Source of the DNA: Mesorhizobium sp.
Lineage (GTDB): Bacteria > Pseudomonadota > Alphaproteobacteria > Rhizobiales > Rhizobiaceae
Direction of reading: 5' to 3'
DNA: 64,000 nucleotides
Assembly: GCF_017306545.1 (NCBI RefSeq)
Contig: NZ_JAFKID010000017.1
Coordinates: forward strand, 62,001-126,000
Below the pieces are notes generated by a model, which worked only from the letters and a program-made list of their open reading frames with translations, was not told the origin of the DNA and did not search any database. Below, piece by piece: positions 29,598 through 37,438 of this stretch; positions within the stretch are counted from its first letter, which is position 1, and the number at the start of each line of letters is the position of its first letter. The position numbers and the translations under genes were made by a program.

Positions 29598-30845
29598 TCA
29601 CGTCACCGCCGCCCTGACCGCGAAGCGCGGGTCTTTCCAAGCGCCTGTGTTCAGGACGTCCGCCAGCGCGTCGACCGCCTTCCACACGTCGGCATAGCCG
29701 ACATAGAGCGGCGTGAAGCCGAAGCGCAGGGTGGACGGAGCGCGGAAGTCGCCGATGACGCCGCGCGCTATCAACGCCTGCATAACGGCATAGGCGTTTT
29801 CCTGCGCGAACGACACCTGGCTGCCGCGCTTCGACCCGTCGCGCGGACTTTCCAGTTCGAGCCCGTGGCCGGCGCAACGCATCTCCACCAGTTCGATGAA
29901 CAGGTCGGCCAGCGCGATGCTTTTCTTGCGCAGCGCCTGCATGTCGACCTCGTCCCAGACGTCGAGCGCGCCTTTCAGCGCGCGTAGCGACAGGATGCCC
30001 TGCGTGCCGCACTGGAAGCGGCGGATGCCGGCATCGGCATCGTAGCCCTGCTCGAAGGCAAACGGCCGCGCATGGCCCCACCAGCCGGAAAGCGGCTGGC
30101 GCGCCTCGGCCTGATGGCGCTTCGCGACATAGATGAAGGCCGGCGCTCCCGGCCCGCCGTTGAGATATTTGTAGGTGCAGCCGACGGCGAAATCGGCACC
30201 GCAGGCATCGAGCTCCACCGGCAGGGCGCCGGCGGAATGGCACAGGTCCCACACGACCAGCGCGCCGGCGTCGTGCGCGCGCTTCGTCAACGCCGCCATG
30301 TCGCGCAGCTCGCCCGACTTGTAGTTGACGTGGTTGATCAGCACCACTGCGGCCGTGTCGTCGATCAGGTCCTCGATGGCCGGCGCGTCGACACCTTCCA
30401 ATTTAAGCTGAGCGCCCGGCCGCGTCGCCGCGACCCCCTCGGCCATGTAGAGGTCGGTCGGGAAGGAGCCGCCCTCGGCGACGATGACGTGGCGGCCGGG
30501 GCGCAGGCCCATCGCCGCATGCAGCGCCTTGTAGATGTTGATCGAGGTGGTGTCGGTGACAACGGTCTGGCCGGCGGCGGCGCCGATCAGGCGACCGATG
30601 CGGTGGCCGAGTTCCAGCGGCATGTCGAACCAACCGGCGGTGTTCCAGCTGCGGATCAGGCCCTCGCCCCATTCCTGCCGCGCCGCCGTCTCGACTTCGG
30701 CGAAGACGGCGGGCGAGGCCGCGCCCAGCGAATTGCCGTCGAGATAGATGACGCCCCGCGGCAGCACGAAACGGTCGCGCATGGGACGCAGCGGGTCGGC
30801 GGCGTCCATCGCCTCGGCGGCGGCGAGATCGATCGATCGGGTCAT
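29598..30845 (-). CDS. kynU: Kynureninase
   Basis: 415-residue PLP enzyme cleaving kynurenine to anthranilate and alanine (or 3-hydroxykynurenine to 3-hydroxyanthranilate). PLP Lys226 is in VGCTYKYLNGGPGAP, the cofactor-binding Asp200 in VVWDLCHSAGALP, and IYLDGNSLGAASPA near residue 33 is the family start. The ATG lies 11 bases after the permease stop. It is last gene of an operon with a TrpXYZ-like importer. Anthranilate is the expected product here because no 3-hydroxykynurenine or 3-hydroxyanthranilate enzymes are seen, whereas anthranilate-CoA genes are. Confidence 0.96.
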   Translation of the reverse strand: MTRSIDLAAAEAMDAADPLRPMRDRFVLPRGVIYLDGNSLGAASPAVFAEVETAARQEWGEGLIRSWNTAGWFDMPLELGHRIGRLIGAAAGQTVVTDTTSINIYKALHAAMGLRPGRHVIVAEGGSFPTDLYMAEGVAATRPGAQLKLEGVDAPAIEDLIDDTAAVVLINHVNYKSGELRDMAALTKRAHDAGALVVWDLCHSAGALPVELDACGADFAVGCTYKYLNGGPGAPAFIYVAKRHQAEARQPLSGWWGHARPFAFEQGYDADAGIRRFQCGTQGILSLRALKGALDVWDEVDMQALRKKSIALADLFIELVEMRCAGHGLELESPRDGSKRGSQVSFAQENAYAVMQALIARGVIGDFRAPSTLRFGFTPLYVGYADVWKAVDALADVLNTGAWKDPRFAVRAAVT

Positions 30846-30856
30846 GGCTGTCTCTT

Positions 30857-31780
30857 CTATTCGCGGATGGTTTCGCGTTCCGGCAGCGGGCCGCGGCTGC
30901 GGCCAAGGGTGGGAGCCGCCAGCATGATGAGCACGAACAGGCCGGTGGCGAGCTTGAGGTCGGGCGGCGGCATGCCGGCGGCAAGGCAGACCGACACGAG
31001 CTGGTAATAGACCACCGCGCCGACGAAGGGGGCGGCGAGCTGGCGCAGCACCGTCTGCTTGCCGACGATGGCCTCGCCGATCATCAGCGCGGCAAGGCCG
31101 TTGATGAGGATGCCGAGACCCATGTTGACGTCGGCGAAGCCCTGGCTCTGCACCATCAGCGCGCCGCTGGTGGCGGAAAAGGCGCTGGCGAGGCCGATGC
31201 CGCCGATGGTGGCGGCCCAGACGTTGATGCCTTGCGCCTCGGCCATGTCGGGATTGGCGCCAACGGCGCGGATGGCCGTGCCCTTCTCCGTCTTGAAATA
31301 GAAATTGAGGACGAGGAAGACAACCAGCGCGATCAGCCCGGCGATGACGATTTTCGACGCCGGGAAGCCCGGCCGCATGAACGGCGCCCAGTCGAACACG
31401 GTCGGCTGGCCGAACACCGACAGGTTCGACTTGCCCATGATCCTCAGGTTGACCGAATAGAGCATGGTCAGCATCAGGATGCCGGCGAGCAGCGTGTGGA
31501 TGCGGAAGCGCAGATGGATGATGGCCGTGCAGCAGCCGGCGGCGAAACCGGCGACGAGCGCGGCCGCGATCGCCGTCAGCGGGCCGGCGCCGGCGGCCAG
31601 CATCACGCCGCAGACGCAACCGCCGAGCGGAAAGGCGCCCTCGCTGGTCAGGTCCGGGAAGTTCAGTGTCCTGAACGGGATCATGATGCCCAGCACCACG
31701 AAGGACAGGATCAGGCTCTGCGCCAGCGTGACGGGAATGAGCGAGATGAAACTCTCGACGGTCGTCTGGATGAAATCCAT
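30857..31780 (-). CDS. ABC transporter permease, TrpY-like (tryptophan/tyrosine-type system)
   Basis: 307 residues, about eight hydrophobic segments. FRTLNFPDLTSEGAFPLGG near residue 36 and GANPDMAEAQGINVWAATIG near 173 are typical of the single-permease importers that pair with PF04392-type receptors. These are annotated as putative tryptophan/tyrosine transporters in other bacteria. Position immediately before kynureninase supports uptake of tryptophan or kynurenine; the ligand is inferred. Confidence 0.86.
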   Translation of the reverse strand: MDFIQTTVESFISLIPVTLAQSLILSFVVLGIMIPFRTLNFPDLTSEGAFPLGGCVCGVMLAAGAGPLTAIAAALVAGFAAGCCTAIIHLRFRIHTLLAGILMLTMLYSVNLRIMGKSNLSVFGQPTVFDWAPFMRPGFPASKIVIAGLIALVVFLVLNFYFKTEKGTAIRAVGANPDMAEAQGINVWAATIGGIGLASAFSATSGALMVQSQGFADVNMGLGILINGLAALMIGEAIVGKQTVLRQLAAPFVGAVVYYQLVSVCLAAGMPPPDLKLATGLFVLIMLAAPTLGRSRGPLPERETIRE

Positions 31781-31786
31781 GGGTCT

Positions 31787-32566
31787 CTAGCTCGCAAGCA
31801 GCATGCGGTCGGTCTTGACGGCGAAATGACCGATGAGGTCGGCGACGGTGACGTCGGCCTTCTCCTGCCCGGAGATTTCGAGGCGCACCTTGCCGGCGTC
31901 GAGCATGACGACGCTGTGGCCGAAATCGACGGCGTGCTGCATGTTGTGGGTCACCATCAGCGTGGTCAGCTTCAGCGCGTCCACCGCGCGCACCGTCGCC
32001 TGCATGACGATGTCGGCGGTGCGCGGATCGAGCGCCGCCGTATGCTCGTCGAGCAGCAGGAGGTCCGGCTTGCCACCGACGGCCATGATCAGCGACAGCG
32101 ACTGGCGCTGGCCGCCCGAAAGCAGGTCGACGCGGGTGTTGAGGCGGTTCTCCAACCCCAGCCCGAGCAGCGCCAGCCGTTCCTTGTAATCGGCCAGACG
32201 CTTGACGTTGAGGCCCTGGCGAAGGGTTCGCTTCGTCGCCCTGAGTTCCGCCAGAAGCATGTTCTCGGCCACCGTCATGGAGGCGGCGGTACCCTTCATC
32301 GGGTCCTGGAAGACGCGCGCCAGCCTGACCGCGCGCTTGTGCACGGGCAGGGCGGTGACGTCGTCGCCGTTGATGACGATGCCGCCGGAATCCAGCACCA
32401 GCGCGCCGGAAATGGCGTTGAGCATGCTCGACTTGCCGGCGCCGTTTGAGCCGATGACGACGGCGAACTCGCCGGTGGCGAGCTTCAGGTCGAGCCCGTC
32501 GAGCGCAACCTTCTCGTCCGGCTGGCCGCGATGGAAGACCTTGCGCGCCGATCTGATCTCAAGCAT
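31787..32566 (-). CDS. ABC transporter ATPase, TrpZ-like
   Basis: 259 residues. Walker A IGSNGAGKSS near residue 38, signature LLSGGQRQSLSLIMAV near 144 and Walker B LLLLDEHTAALDP near 165, then the switch His in VTHNM. It starts 64 bases after the receptor gene and precedes the permease by six bases. The order receptor-ATPase-permease-kynU is a four-gene operon. Confidence 0.9.
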   Translation of the reverse strand: MLEIRSARKVFHRGQPDEKVALDGLDLKLATGEFAVVIGSNGAGKSSMLNAISGALVLDSGGIVINGDDVTALPVHKRAVRLARVFQDPMKGTAASMTVAENMLLAELRATKRTLRQGLNVKRLADYKERLALLGLGLENRLNTRVDLLSGGQRQSLSLIMAVGGKPDLLLLDEHTAALDPRTADIVMQATVRAVDALKLTTLMVTHNMQHAVDFGHSVVMLDAGKVRLEISGQEKADVTVADLIGHFAVKTDRMLLAS

Positions 32567-32630
32567 CCGCCCCTCCCGAACGGTGGCGGCGGCGCCGGAG
32601 CGCCGCCGCGATTGGCGTAAAGGACCGAAA

Positions 32631-33617
32631 TCAGTCGACGATGCAGCCGCAATCGGCCAGCGAAGCCGGGATCTCGATGCCGAACTCGGCCATAGCCTTC
32701 TTCGAGATGGTCGGCGCGTGGTCCTCGTAGGCGGGACGCGACGGCGGAATGTCCTTGGGGTTCTTGCCCTTGAGGATCTCGACGGCGATCTTACCGGCGT
32801 TGATGCCGACCTGCGTGTAGTTGACCGCGAAGGAGGCCGGCACGATGTCCTTGCGCACGGCGCCGTCGTCGGAATTGACGATCGGGATGCCGGCCTGGCG
32901 GGCGGCGGCCGAGACGGCGGCGATGGCCGGCTGCAACAGGTTCGAGGCAGGCGTGTAGATGACGTCCACCTTGCCGGCCAGCGAGGCGATCCGCTGCTGG
33001 ATATCGTTGACGTTGTCGACGCCGACCTCGACCACCTCGAAGCCCGCCGCGGGCGCCACTTCCTTGATCTTGGCGAGCAGCGCCACGTCGTTGGCCTCGC
33101 CCGGATTGTAGGGCACGCCGAACCGCTTGGCGTTGGGCAAAAGCTTCTTGGTGAAGGCCATGACGGCAGCCATATCCTGCAAGTCGGTGGCGCCGGTCAT
33201 GCCTTCGTCACCGGCATCCCAGGAGGGCACCAGCTTGGCCGCGACCGGATCGGTCACCGCCGCGAAGACGATCGGGATGCCCGAGCCGGCGAGCGCCTTC
33301 TTGGCGATCTGCGAGACCGGGGTGGTGATGGTATACATCAGCTTCGGGTTTTCGGCCTGAAGCTTGGCGATCATCTGCGGCACCAGCGAAGCGTCGAAAT
33401 TGGTGTGGCTCTCGCTGTAGACGACGTCCTTGCCCTCGGCATAGCCGCCATCGGTCAGCGCCTTCTTGAAGCCGGCGATGGCGGCGTTGAGCTGCGGGTG
33501 CTCGCCGAAATTGGCAATGCCGATCTTGATCGGATCTGCGGCGGCAACAGCGAGGCTAGCAGCGAACGTGCCAGCCACGATCAGGCCCGACAACAGGCCC
33601 GCCTTGAACTTCTTCAT
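32631..33617 (-). CDS. ABC transporter substrate-binding protein, TrpX-like (ABC_sub_bind family)
   Basis: 328 residues. The signal peptide MKKFKAGLLSGLIVAGTFAA is followed by a periplasmic domain with DPIKIGIANFGEHPQLNAAI, VFAAVTDPVAAKLVPSWDAG and the motif YTPASNLLQPAI typical of PF04392 receptors. The reported or predicted ligands for this family are tryptophan and tyrosine. As the first gene of the operon ending in kynureninase, its ligand is most simply tryptophan or kynurenine. The promoter lies in the AT-rich gap before the divergent GntR gene. Confidence 0.88.
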   Translation of the reverse strand: MKKFKAGLLSGLIVAGTFAASLAVAAADPIKIGIANFGEHPQLNAAIAGFKKALTDGGYAEGKDVVYSESHTNFDASLVPQMIAKLQAENPKLMYTITTPVSQIAKKALAGSGIPIVFAAVTDPVAAKLVPSWDAGDEGMTGATDLQDMAAVMAFTKKLLPNAKRFGVPYNPGEANDVALLAKIKEVAPAAGFEVVEVGVDNVNDIQQRIASLAGKVDVIYTPASNLLQPAIAAVSAAARQAGIPIVNSDDGAVRKDIVPASFAVNYTQVGINAGKIAVEILKGKNPKDIPPSRPAYEDHAPTISKKAMAEFGIEIPASLADCGCIVD

Positions 33618-33695
33618 GAACTCCTCCCATGGTCCACGCCGCCATTGCCATGGCAGCTTGGCACAAGATGAGCAGGTTCCTAGGGCTGCGTCAAC

Positions 33696-33736
33696 ATTAT
33701 ATATATTTCTTGCCGATGGGTCTCATGATATATAAT
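33696..33736. promoter_or_regulatory. AT-rich inverted repeat between the kynU transport operon and its divergent GntR gene
   Basis: ATTATATAT (33696-33704) and its exact complement ATATATAAT (33728-33736) are separated by 23 bases, in a region far more AT-rich than its surroundings, between the starts of the receptor gene (33617, minus) and the FCD-GntR gene (33769, plus). The arrangement suits an operator for the GntR protein acting on both promoters. The spacing could instead mean two separate -10-like elements. Confidence 0.5.
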
Positions 33737-33768
33737 CCTTCGTCGGTCTGGGGGCAGCGGAGACTGCG

Positions 33769-34533
33769 ATGGACGACCGCAAGGAACGCGCGACGAAGAC
33801 GGAGACGGCCTACCGGCTGCTGCGCCGCGATATCCTCACCGCGCGCCTGATGCCGGGCGCCGCGCTCAAGCTCGCCATGCTGGGAGAAGCCTACGGCGTC
33901 GGCTGGACGCCGCTGCGCGAGGCGCTGTCCAGGCTGGAGGCCGAGCGCCTCGTCACCGCCGTTTCCAATCGCGGCTTCGCCGTCGCCCCCGTCTCGCGTC
34001 GCGAACTGGAAGACCTGTCGCGGGCACGGCTGGTGGTCGAGGTACCGCTGCTGCTGGAATCGGTCGAAAAGGGCGGCAGCGGCTGGGAAGAGGCGGTGGT
34101 GACGACGCACTACCGGCTGTCGCGCTGCAAGACGGCGCTGGAGGACCCGTCCGACGCGGCGATCGACGCCTGGGACGAGTGCCACGAAGCCTTCCATGCC
34201 GCACTTTTGAGTGCCGCCGAGCCCGGCTGGCTGATGCGTTTTCGCGCCACCGTCTCCGACCAGCTGCGCCGCCACCACCGCGCGCTCAGCCTGACGCCGG
34301 CGGTGCGCGCCGCCGCTGCCGGACACAGGGGCGCGTCCGACGACGCCATGGCAGCGCTCAGGGAGGCGCAGTCCATCGGTGCGCACACGGCGCTGATGGA
34401 GGCGGCCCTCGACCGCAACCTGGACCGAACCCGCGCGCTGATGCAGGACCATATCGGCTTCACGCTCAACGTCTACTCCCGTACGGAGGAAAGGGCGTTG
34501 GGCGATCTGGCCGCGAGGCCGGCGACCGAATGA
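33769..34533 (+). CDS. GntR-family regulator, FCD (FadR) subgroup
   Basis: 254 residues: N-terminal winged helix (LGEAYGVGWTPLREALSRLE near residue 43) and an all-helical FCD effector domain from about 95 on, where metal or ligand His residues are seen (ECHEAFHAALL and SDQLRRHHRAL). Such proteins bind small organic acids or amino acids. It is divergent from the TrpXYZ-like/kynU operon and overlaps the downstream dehydratase gene by four bases (ATGA). It is therefore a good candidate regulator of both units. Confidence 0.88.
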   Translation: MDDRKERATKTETAYRLLRRDILTARLMPGAALKLAMLGEAYGVGWTPLREALSRLEAERLVTAVSNRGFAVAPVSRRELEDLSRARLVVEVPLLLESVEKGGSGWEEAVVTTHYRLSRCKTALEDPSDAAIDAWDECHEAFHAALLSAAEPGWLMRFRATVSDQLRRHHRALSLTPAVRAAAAGHRGASDDAMAALREAQSIGAHTALMEAALDRNLDRTRALMQDHIGFTLNVYSRTEERALGDLAARPATE

Positions 34534-35501
34534 CCGGGCCGCACCGTCCGACGCTCGCAGAGATCGGGGCCGCGCGCGAGCGGCTGGCGCCGCACGTCGT
34601 GCGCACGCCGCTCGTACCTCTCGACGTTGGCCTGCCGGACCGGAAAATCTTCCTCAAGCTGGAGACGTTGCAGCCGATCGGCGCCTTTAAGCTTCGGCCG
34701 GCGCTGAACGCACTGCTGTCGCGCGACCGTGCGGCACTCGCCGCCGGTGTCGCGGTGGCAAGCTCCGGCAACATGGCCTACGGCATGGCCGCGGCGGCGC
34801 GAATGCTCGGCGTGCCGATGGCGGCCTACATGGTTTCCGGCGCGCCGAAGACGAAGATCGAGGGCGTGCAGCGGCTGGGCGGCGCGGTGCGCTTCATTTC
34901 GATGGAGACGTGGTGGCGCACCATCGTCGAGGCCGAACGTCCGGATGCGCCCGAACTTCTGATCAATCCCGTCACCGACCAGGCGGTGCTCGCCGGCAAC
35001 GGCACGATCGGGCTGGAGATCGTCGAGGACCTGCCGGACGTCGACGTCGTCGTGACGCCCTACGGCGACGGCTCGCTGACCACCGGCGTCGCCAGCGCCG
35101 TCAAGGCGCTTCGGCCGCAGGCGACGGTGCTGGCGGCGGAGGACGAGAACGCCGCGCCGGTGACGGCGGCGTTGGCCGCCGGCGGGGACATCGTCGAAAT
35201 CGCGACACGGCCGTCCTTCGTCAAGAGCATCGGCGGGCCGTCGCTGGTGCCGCAACTCTGGCCGGTGGCGCGCGACCTGATCGACGGCGCGACGGCCGTC
35301 AGCCTCGGGCAGATCACCGAGGCGATGCGGCTGCTGTTTTCCAAGGCGAAAGTGGTGGCCGAAGGCGCAGGTGCGGCCTCGCTGGCGGCGGCGCTCACCG
35401 ACGAACGCGCCAAGGGCAACGTCGTGTGCGTGATTTCCGGCGGCAATATCGACGCCGACGCCTTTGCCACGGTGCTGGCTGGCGGTATTCCGAACCCCTG
35501 A
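34530..35501 (+). CDS. Threonine/serine dehydratase-like PLP enzyme
   Basis: 323-residue fold-type II PLP protein. The Schiff-base Lys is in LQPIGAFKLRPALNAL near residue 50, the phosphate-binding/Asn loop is ASSGNMAYGMAAAA near 75, and the C-terminal VISGGNIDAD is intact. Family members deaminate threonine, serine or hydroxyamino acids, or racemise them. Residues after the Lys read LRPAL rather than the common IRGA, so specificity may differ. It is translationally coupled to the GntR gene. A role in amino-acid degradation linked with kynurenine metabolism (alanine or serine side) is only inference. Confidence 0.82.
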   Translation: MTGPHRPTLAEIGAARERLAPHVVRTPLVPLDVGLPDRKIFLKLETLQPIGAFKLRPALNALLSRDRAALAAGVAVASSGNMAYGMAAAARMLGVPMAAYMVSGAPKTKIEGVQRLGGAVRFISMETWWRTIVEAERPDAPELLINPVTDQAVLAGNGTIGLEIVEDLPDVDVVVTPYGDGSLTTGVASAVKALRPQATVLAAEDENAAPVTAALAAGGDIVEIATRPSFVKSIGGPSLVPQLWPVARDLIDGATAVSLGQITEAMRLLFSKAKVVAEGAGAASLAAALTDERAKGNVVCVISGGNIDADAFATVLAGGIPNP

Positions 35502-35511
35502 GACGGCAGGC

Positions 35512-36645
35512 TCAGACGGTGGCGGCGCCGCCTTCGCTGATCTTGCGCGGGCTGTTGTCGCGCAACGGCGCCAACGTCGCGTGATGCGCGAACGTCTCTT
35601 CGGGCAGGCTGCGCACGGCATGCTGCGGCGCGTCTTTCAGCAACGCGGCGATGCGCCGGTGCGAGGCGGCCAGCGTCTTCTCCATCACCTTGCCCTCGCG
35701 CACGCCGTCGACGATCTGCTCGACGATGCGCAGGATCAGCGCGGTGTCGGCCCAATAGGCGCACATGCACAGCAGGTCGCAGCCGGCATTGGCGAGCCGG
35801 ATCGACGTCTCCGGCCGGTCGAGCATGGACGAAATCGCCTTCATGCCGAGATCGTCGGAGACGACGACGCCCTCGAAACCCAGTTCGCCGCGCAGGATGT
35901 CTTGCAGGATGGTCTTCGACATGGTGGCCGGCGTGCCGGGATCGATCTGCGGGAAAACGATGTGGGCGGTCATGACCATGCGCGCCTCGCCGCGGGCGAG
36001 GTCGCGGAACGGCGCCAGTTCGCGCGTGCGGAACGTTTCGGCATCGACGTCCACCGCCGGCAGCCCGTAGTGGGAATCGACGCTGGTATCGCCGTGGCCG
36101 GGAAAATGCTTCAGGCAGCCCAGCACGCCCTCGGCCTGCATGGCCGACAGGAACGGCCGCGCCGCCGCCGTCACCTCGGACGGCGTCGCGCCGAAGGCAC
36201 GCTGGCCGATGACGGGATTGTCCGGGTTCGAGTTGACGTCCAGCACCGGGGCGAAGTTGACGTTGAAGCCGAGCGAGGCCAGTTCCCGCCCCATGGCACC
36301 GCCGACGGCGGCGGCCTGTTCTTTCCAACGGCGGGCATAGGCATAGGCGGTGATGGGCGCCGGCGGCCGCAGCACGCCGCCGCCCTCATGGTCGATGCCG
36401 AACAGGACTTCGTCGCGGCCGATATACTCGCGAATGCCGGCCATGAGTTCGCGGTGGGCGCCGAGCCATTCGTCGTAGGGCGCATCAGCCATGAAATTGG
36501 CGCGGAAAAAGACGACCCCGGCCGGCCGCAGCAGCGACAGGAGCCGCTTGTCGTGATCGCCCAGGACATGGCCCGGTTGCAGGCCGATCAGGAAGCGGTG
36601 TCCGAGCGAAGCGGTGCCGCCGCCGAGATCAAAAGGCAAGTCCAT
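35512..36645 (-). CDS. nagZ: Glycoside hydrolase family 3 beta-N-acetylhexosaminidase, NagZ-like
   Basis: 377 residues from the ATG after GAGG; an ATG nine codons upstream is less well placed. The GH3 signature KHFPGHGDTSVDSHYGLP is at 179-196 and provides the Asp-His acid/base pair; the nucleophile Asp is in VVVSDDLGMKAI. No signal peptide is seen, so the protein is cytosolic as expected for NagZ, which removes GlcNAc from anhydromuropeptides in cell-wall recycling. The length is slightly above the common 340. The usual DxEGGRV reads DHEGGGV. Confidence 0.85.
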   Translation of the reverse strand: MDLPFDLGGGTASLGHRFLIGLQPGHVLGDHDKRLLSLLRPAGVVFFRANFMADAPYDEWLGAHRELMAGIREYIGRDEVLFGIDHEGGGVLRPPAPITAYAYARRWKEQAAAVGGAMGRELASLGFNVNFAPVLDVNSNPDNPVIGQRAFGATPSEVTAAARPFLSAMQAEGVLGCLKHFPGHGDTSVDSHYGLPAVDVDAETFRTRELAPFRDLARGEARMVMTAHIVFPQIDPGTPATMSKTILQDILRGELGFEGVVVSDDLGMKAISSMLDRPETSIRLANAGCDLLCMCAYWADTALILRIVEQIVDGVREGKVMEKTLAASHRRIAALLKDAPQHAVRSLPEETFAHHATLAPLRDNSPRKISEGGAATV

Positions 36646-36739
36646 GGGAGCCTCATGCTGCGGCGGCGCCATGCTCGCGCCGCCCGTCGTGGCCTTGTGA
36701 CAGATTCGGCCATCGTTTGCATGAGACGAATTGCGGCGG

Positions 36740-37438
36740 TCAGACGCCGAGATAACGCTGGAGCAGTTCCGGCTGCTTCTTCAAGTCGGCCGCCGGGCCT
36801 TCATGCGCTATATGACCGTTGTTGATGATGTAGACGCGGCTGGCGAGCGTCAGCGTCGCCGCCAGGTTCTGCTCCACCAGAACGATCGTCTGGCCGGCTT
36901 CGGCCAGTTCGCGGCAGGCGCGCACCAGATCGTGCACGATAACCGGCGCAAGGCCCTCGAACGGCTCGTCCAGCAGCACGATCTTGGGATCGCGGACCAG
37001 CGCGCGCGCAATCGCCAGCATCTGCTGCTCGCCGCCGGACAGGTCGGTGCCGCGACTGGTGCGCCGCTCCTTCAGCCGCGGGAACATCGCGTAGATGCGC
37101 TCCAGCGGCCATTTGTTCTGCGCCGTCAGGCCGGCGATGATGATGTTTTCCTCGACGTTCAGGCTGCCGAAGATGCGCCGGTTCTCGTGCACCAGCTGCA
37201 TGCCGCGCCGGGCGATCGAGTGCGCCTTCTTGCCAGCGAGTTCCTCGCCGTCGAGCTTGACGGAGCCTGTCTTCGGCGTGACGACGCCCATCAGGCTCTT
37301 CAGCGTCGTGCTCTTGCCGGCGCCGTTGCGGCCGAGCAGCGCCACGACCTCGTTCTTCTCGACCCTCAGGCCGACGTCGAACAGGATGTGGCTGTCGCCG
37401 TAGTAGCTGTTCAGGCCGCTGACTTCGAGCAGGCTCAT
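36740..37438 (-). CDS. LivF-type ABC transporter ATPase (second Liv system)
   Basis: 232 residues. Walker A GRNGAGKST near residue 36, signature DLSGGEQQMLAIARALV near 136, Walker B IVLLDEPFEGLAP near 158, and the LivF-type switch VLVEQNL. Its start overlaps the stop of the fused LivM-LivG gene by four bases. Last gene of the second Liv-type importer operon. Confidence 0.92.
   Translation of the reverse strand: MSLLEVSGLNSYYGDSHILFDVGLRVEKNEVVALLGRNGAGKSTTLKSLMGVVTPKTGSVKLDGEELAGKKAHSIARRGMQLVHENRRIFGSLNVEENIIIAGLTAQNKWPLERIYAMFPRLKERRTSRGTDLSGGEQQMLAIARALVRDPKIVLLDEPFEGLAPVIVHDLVRACRELAEAGQTIVLVEQNLAATLTLASRVYIINNGHIAHEGPAADLKKQPELLQRYLGV

Noticed and set aside
29598-31619. 673-codon frame including kynureninase
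   Set aside because: The first part is the permease gene read in a wrong frame; kynureninase begins at 30845.
33331-33340. GGTATACATC, similar to the GntR box
   Set aside because: Inside the coding region of the TrpX-like receptor, and it matches only the GTATAC core.
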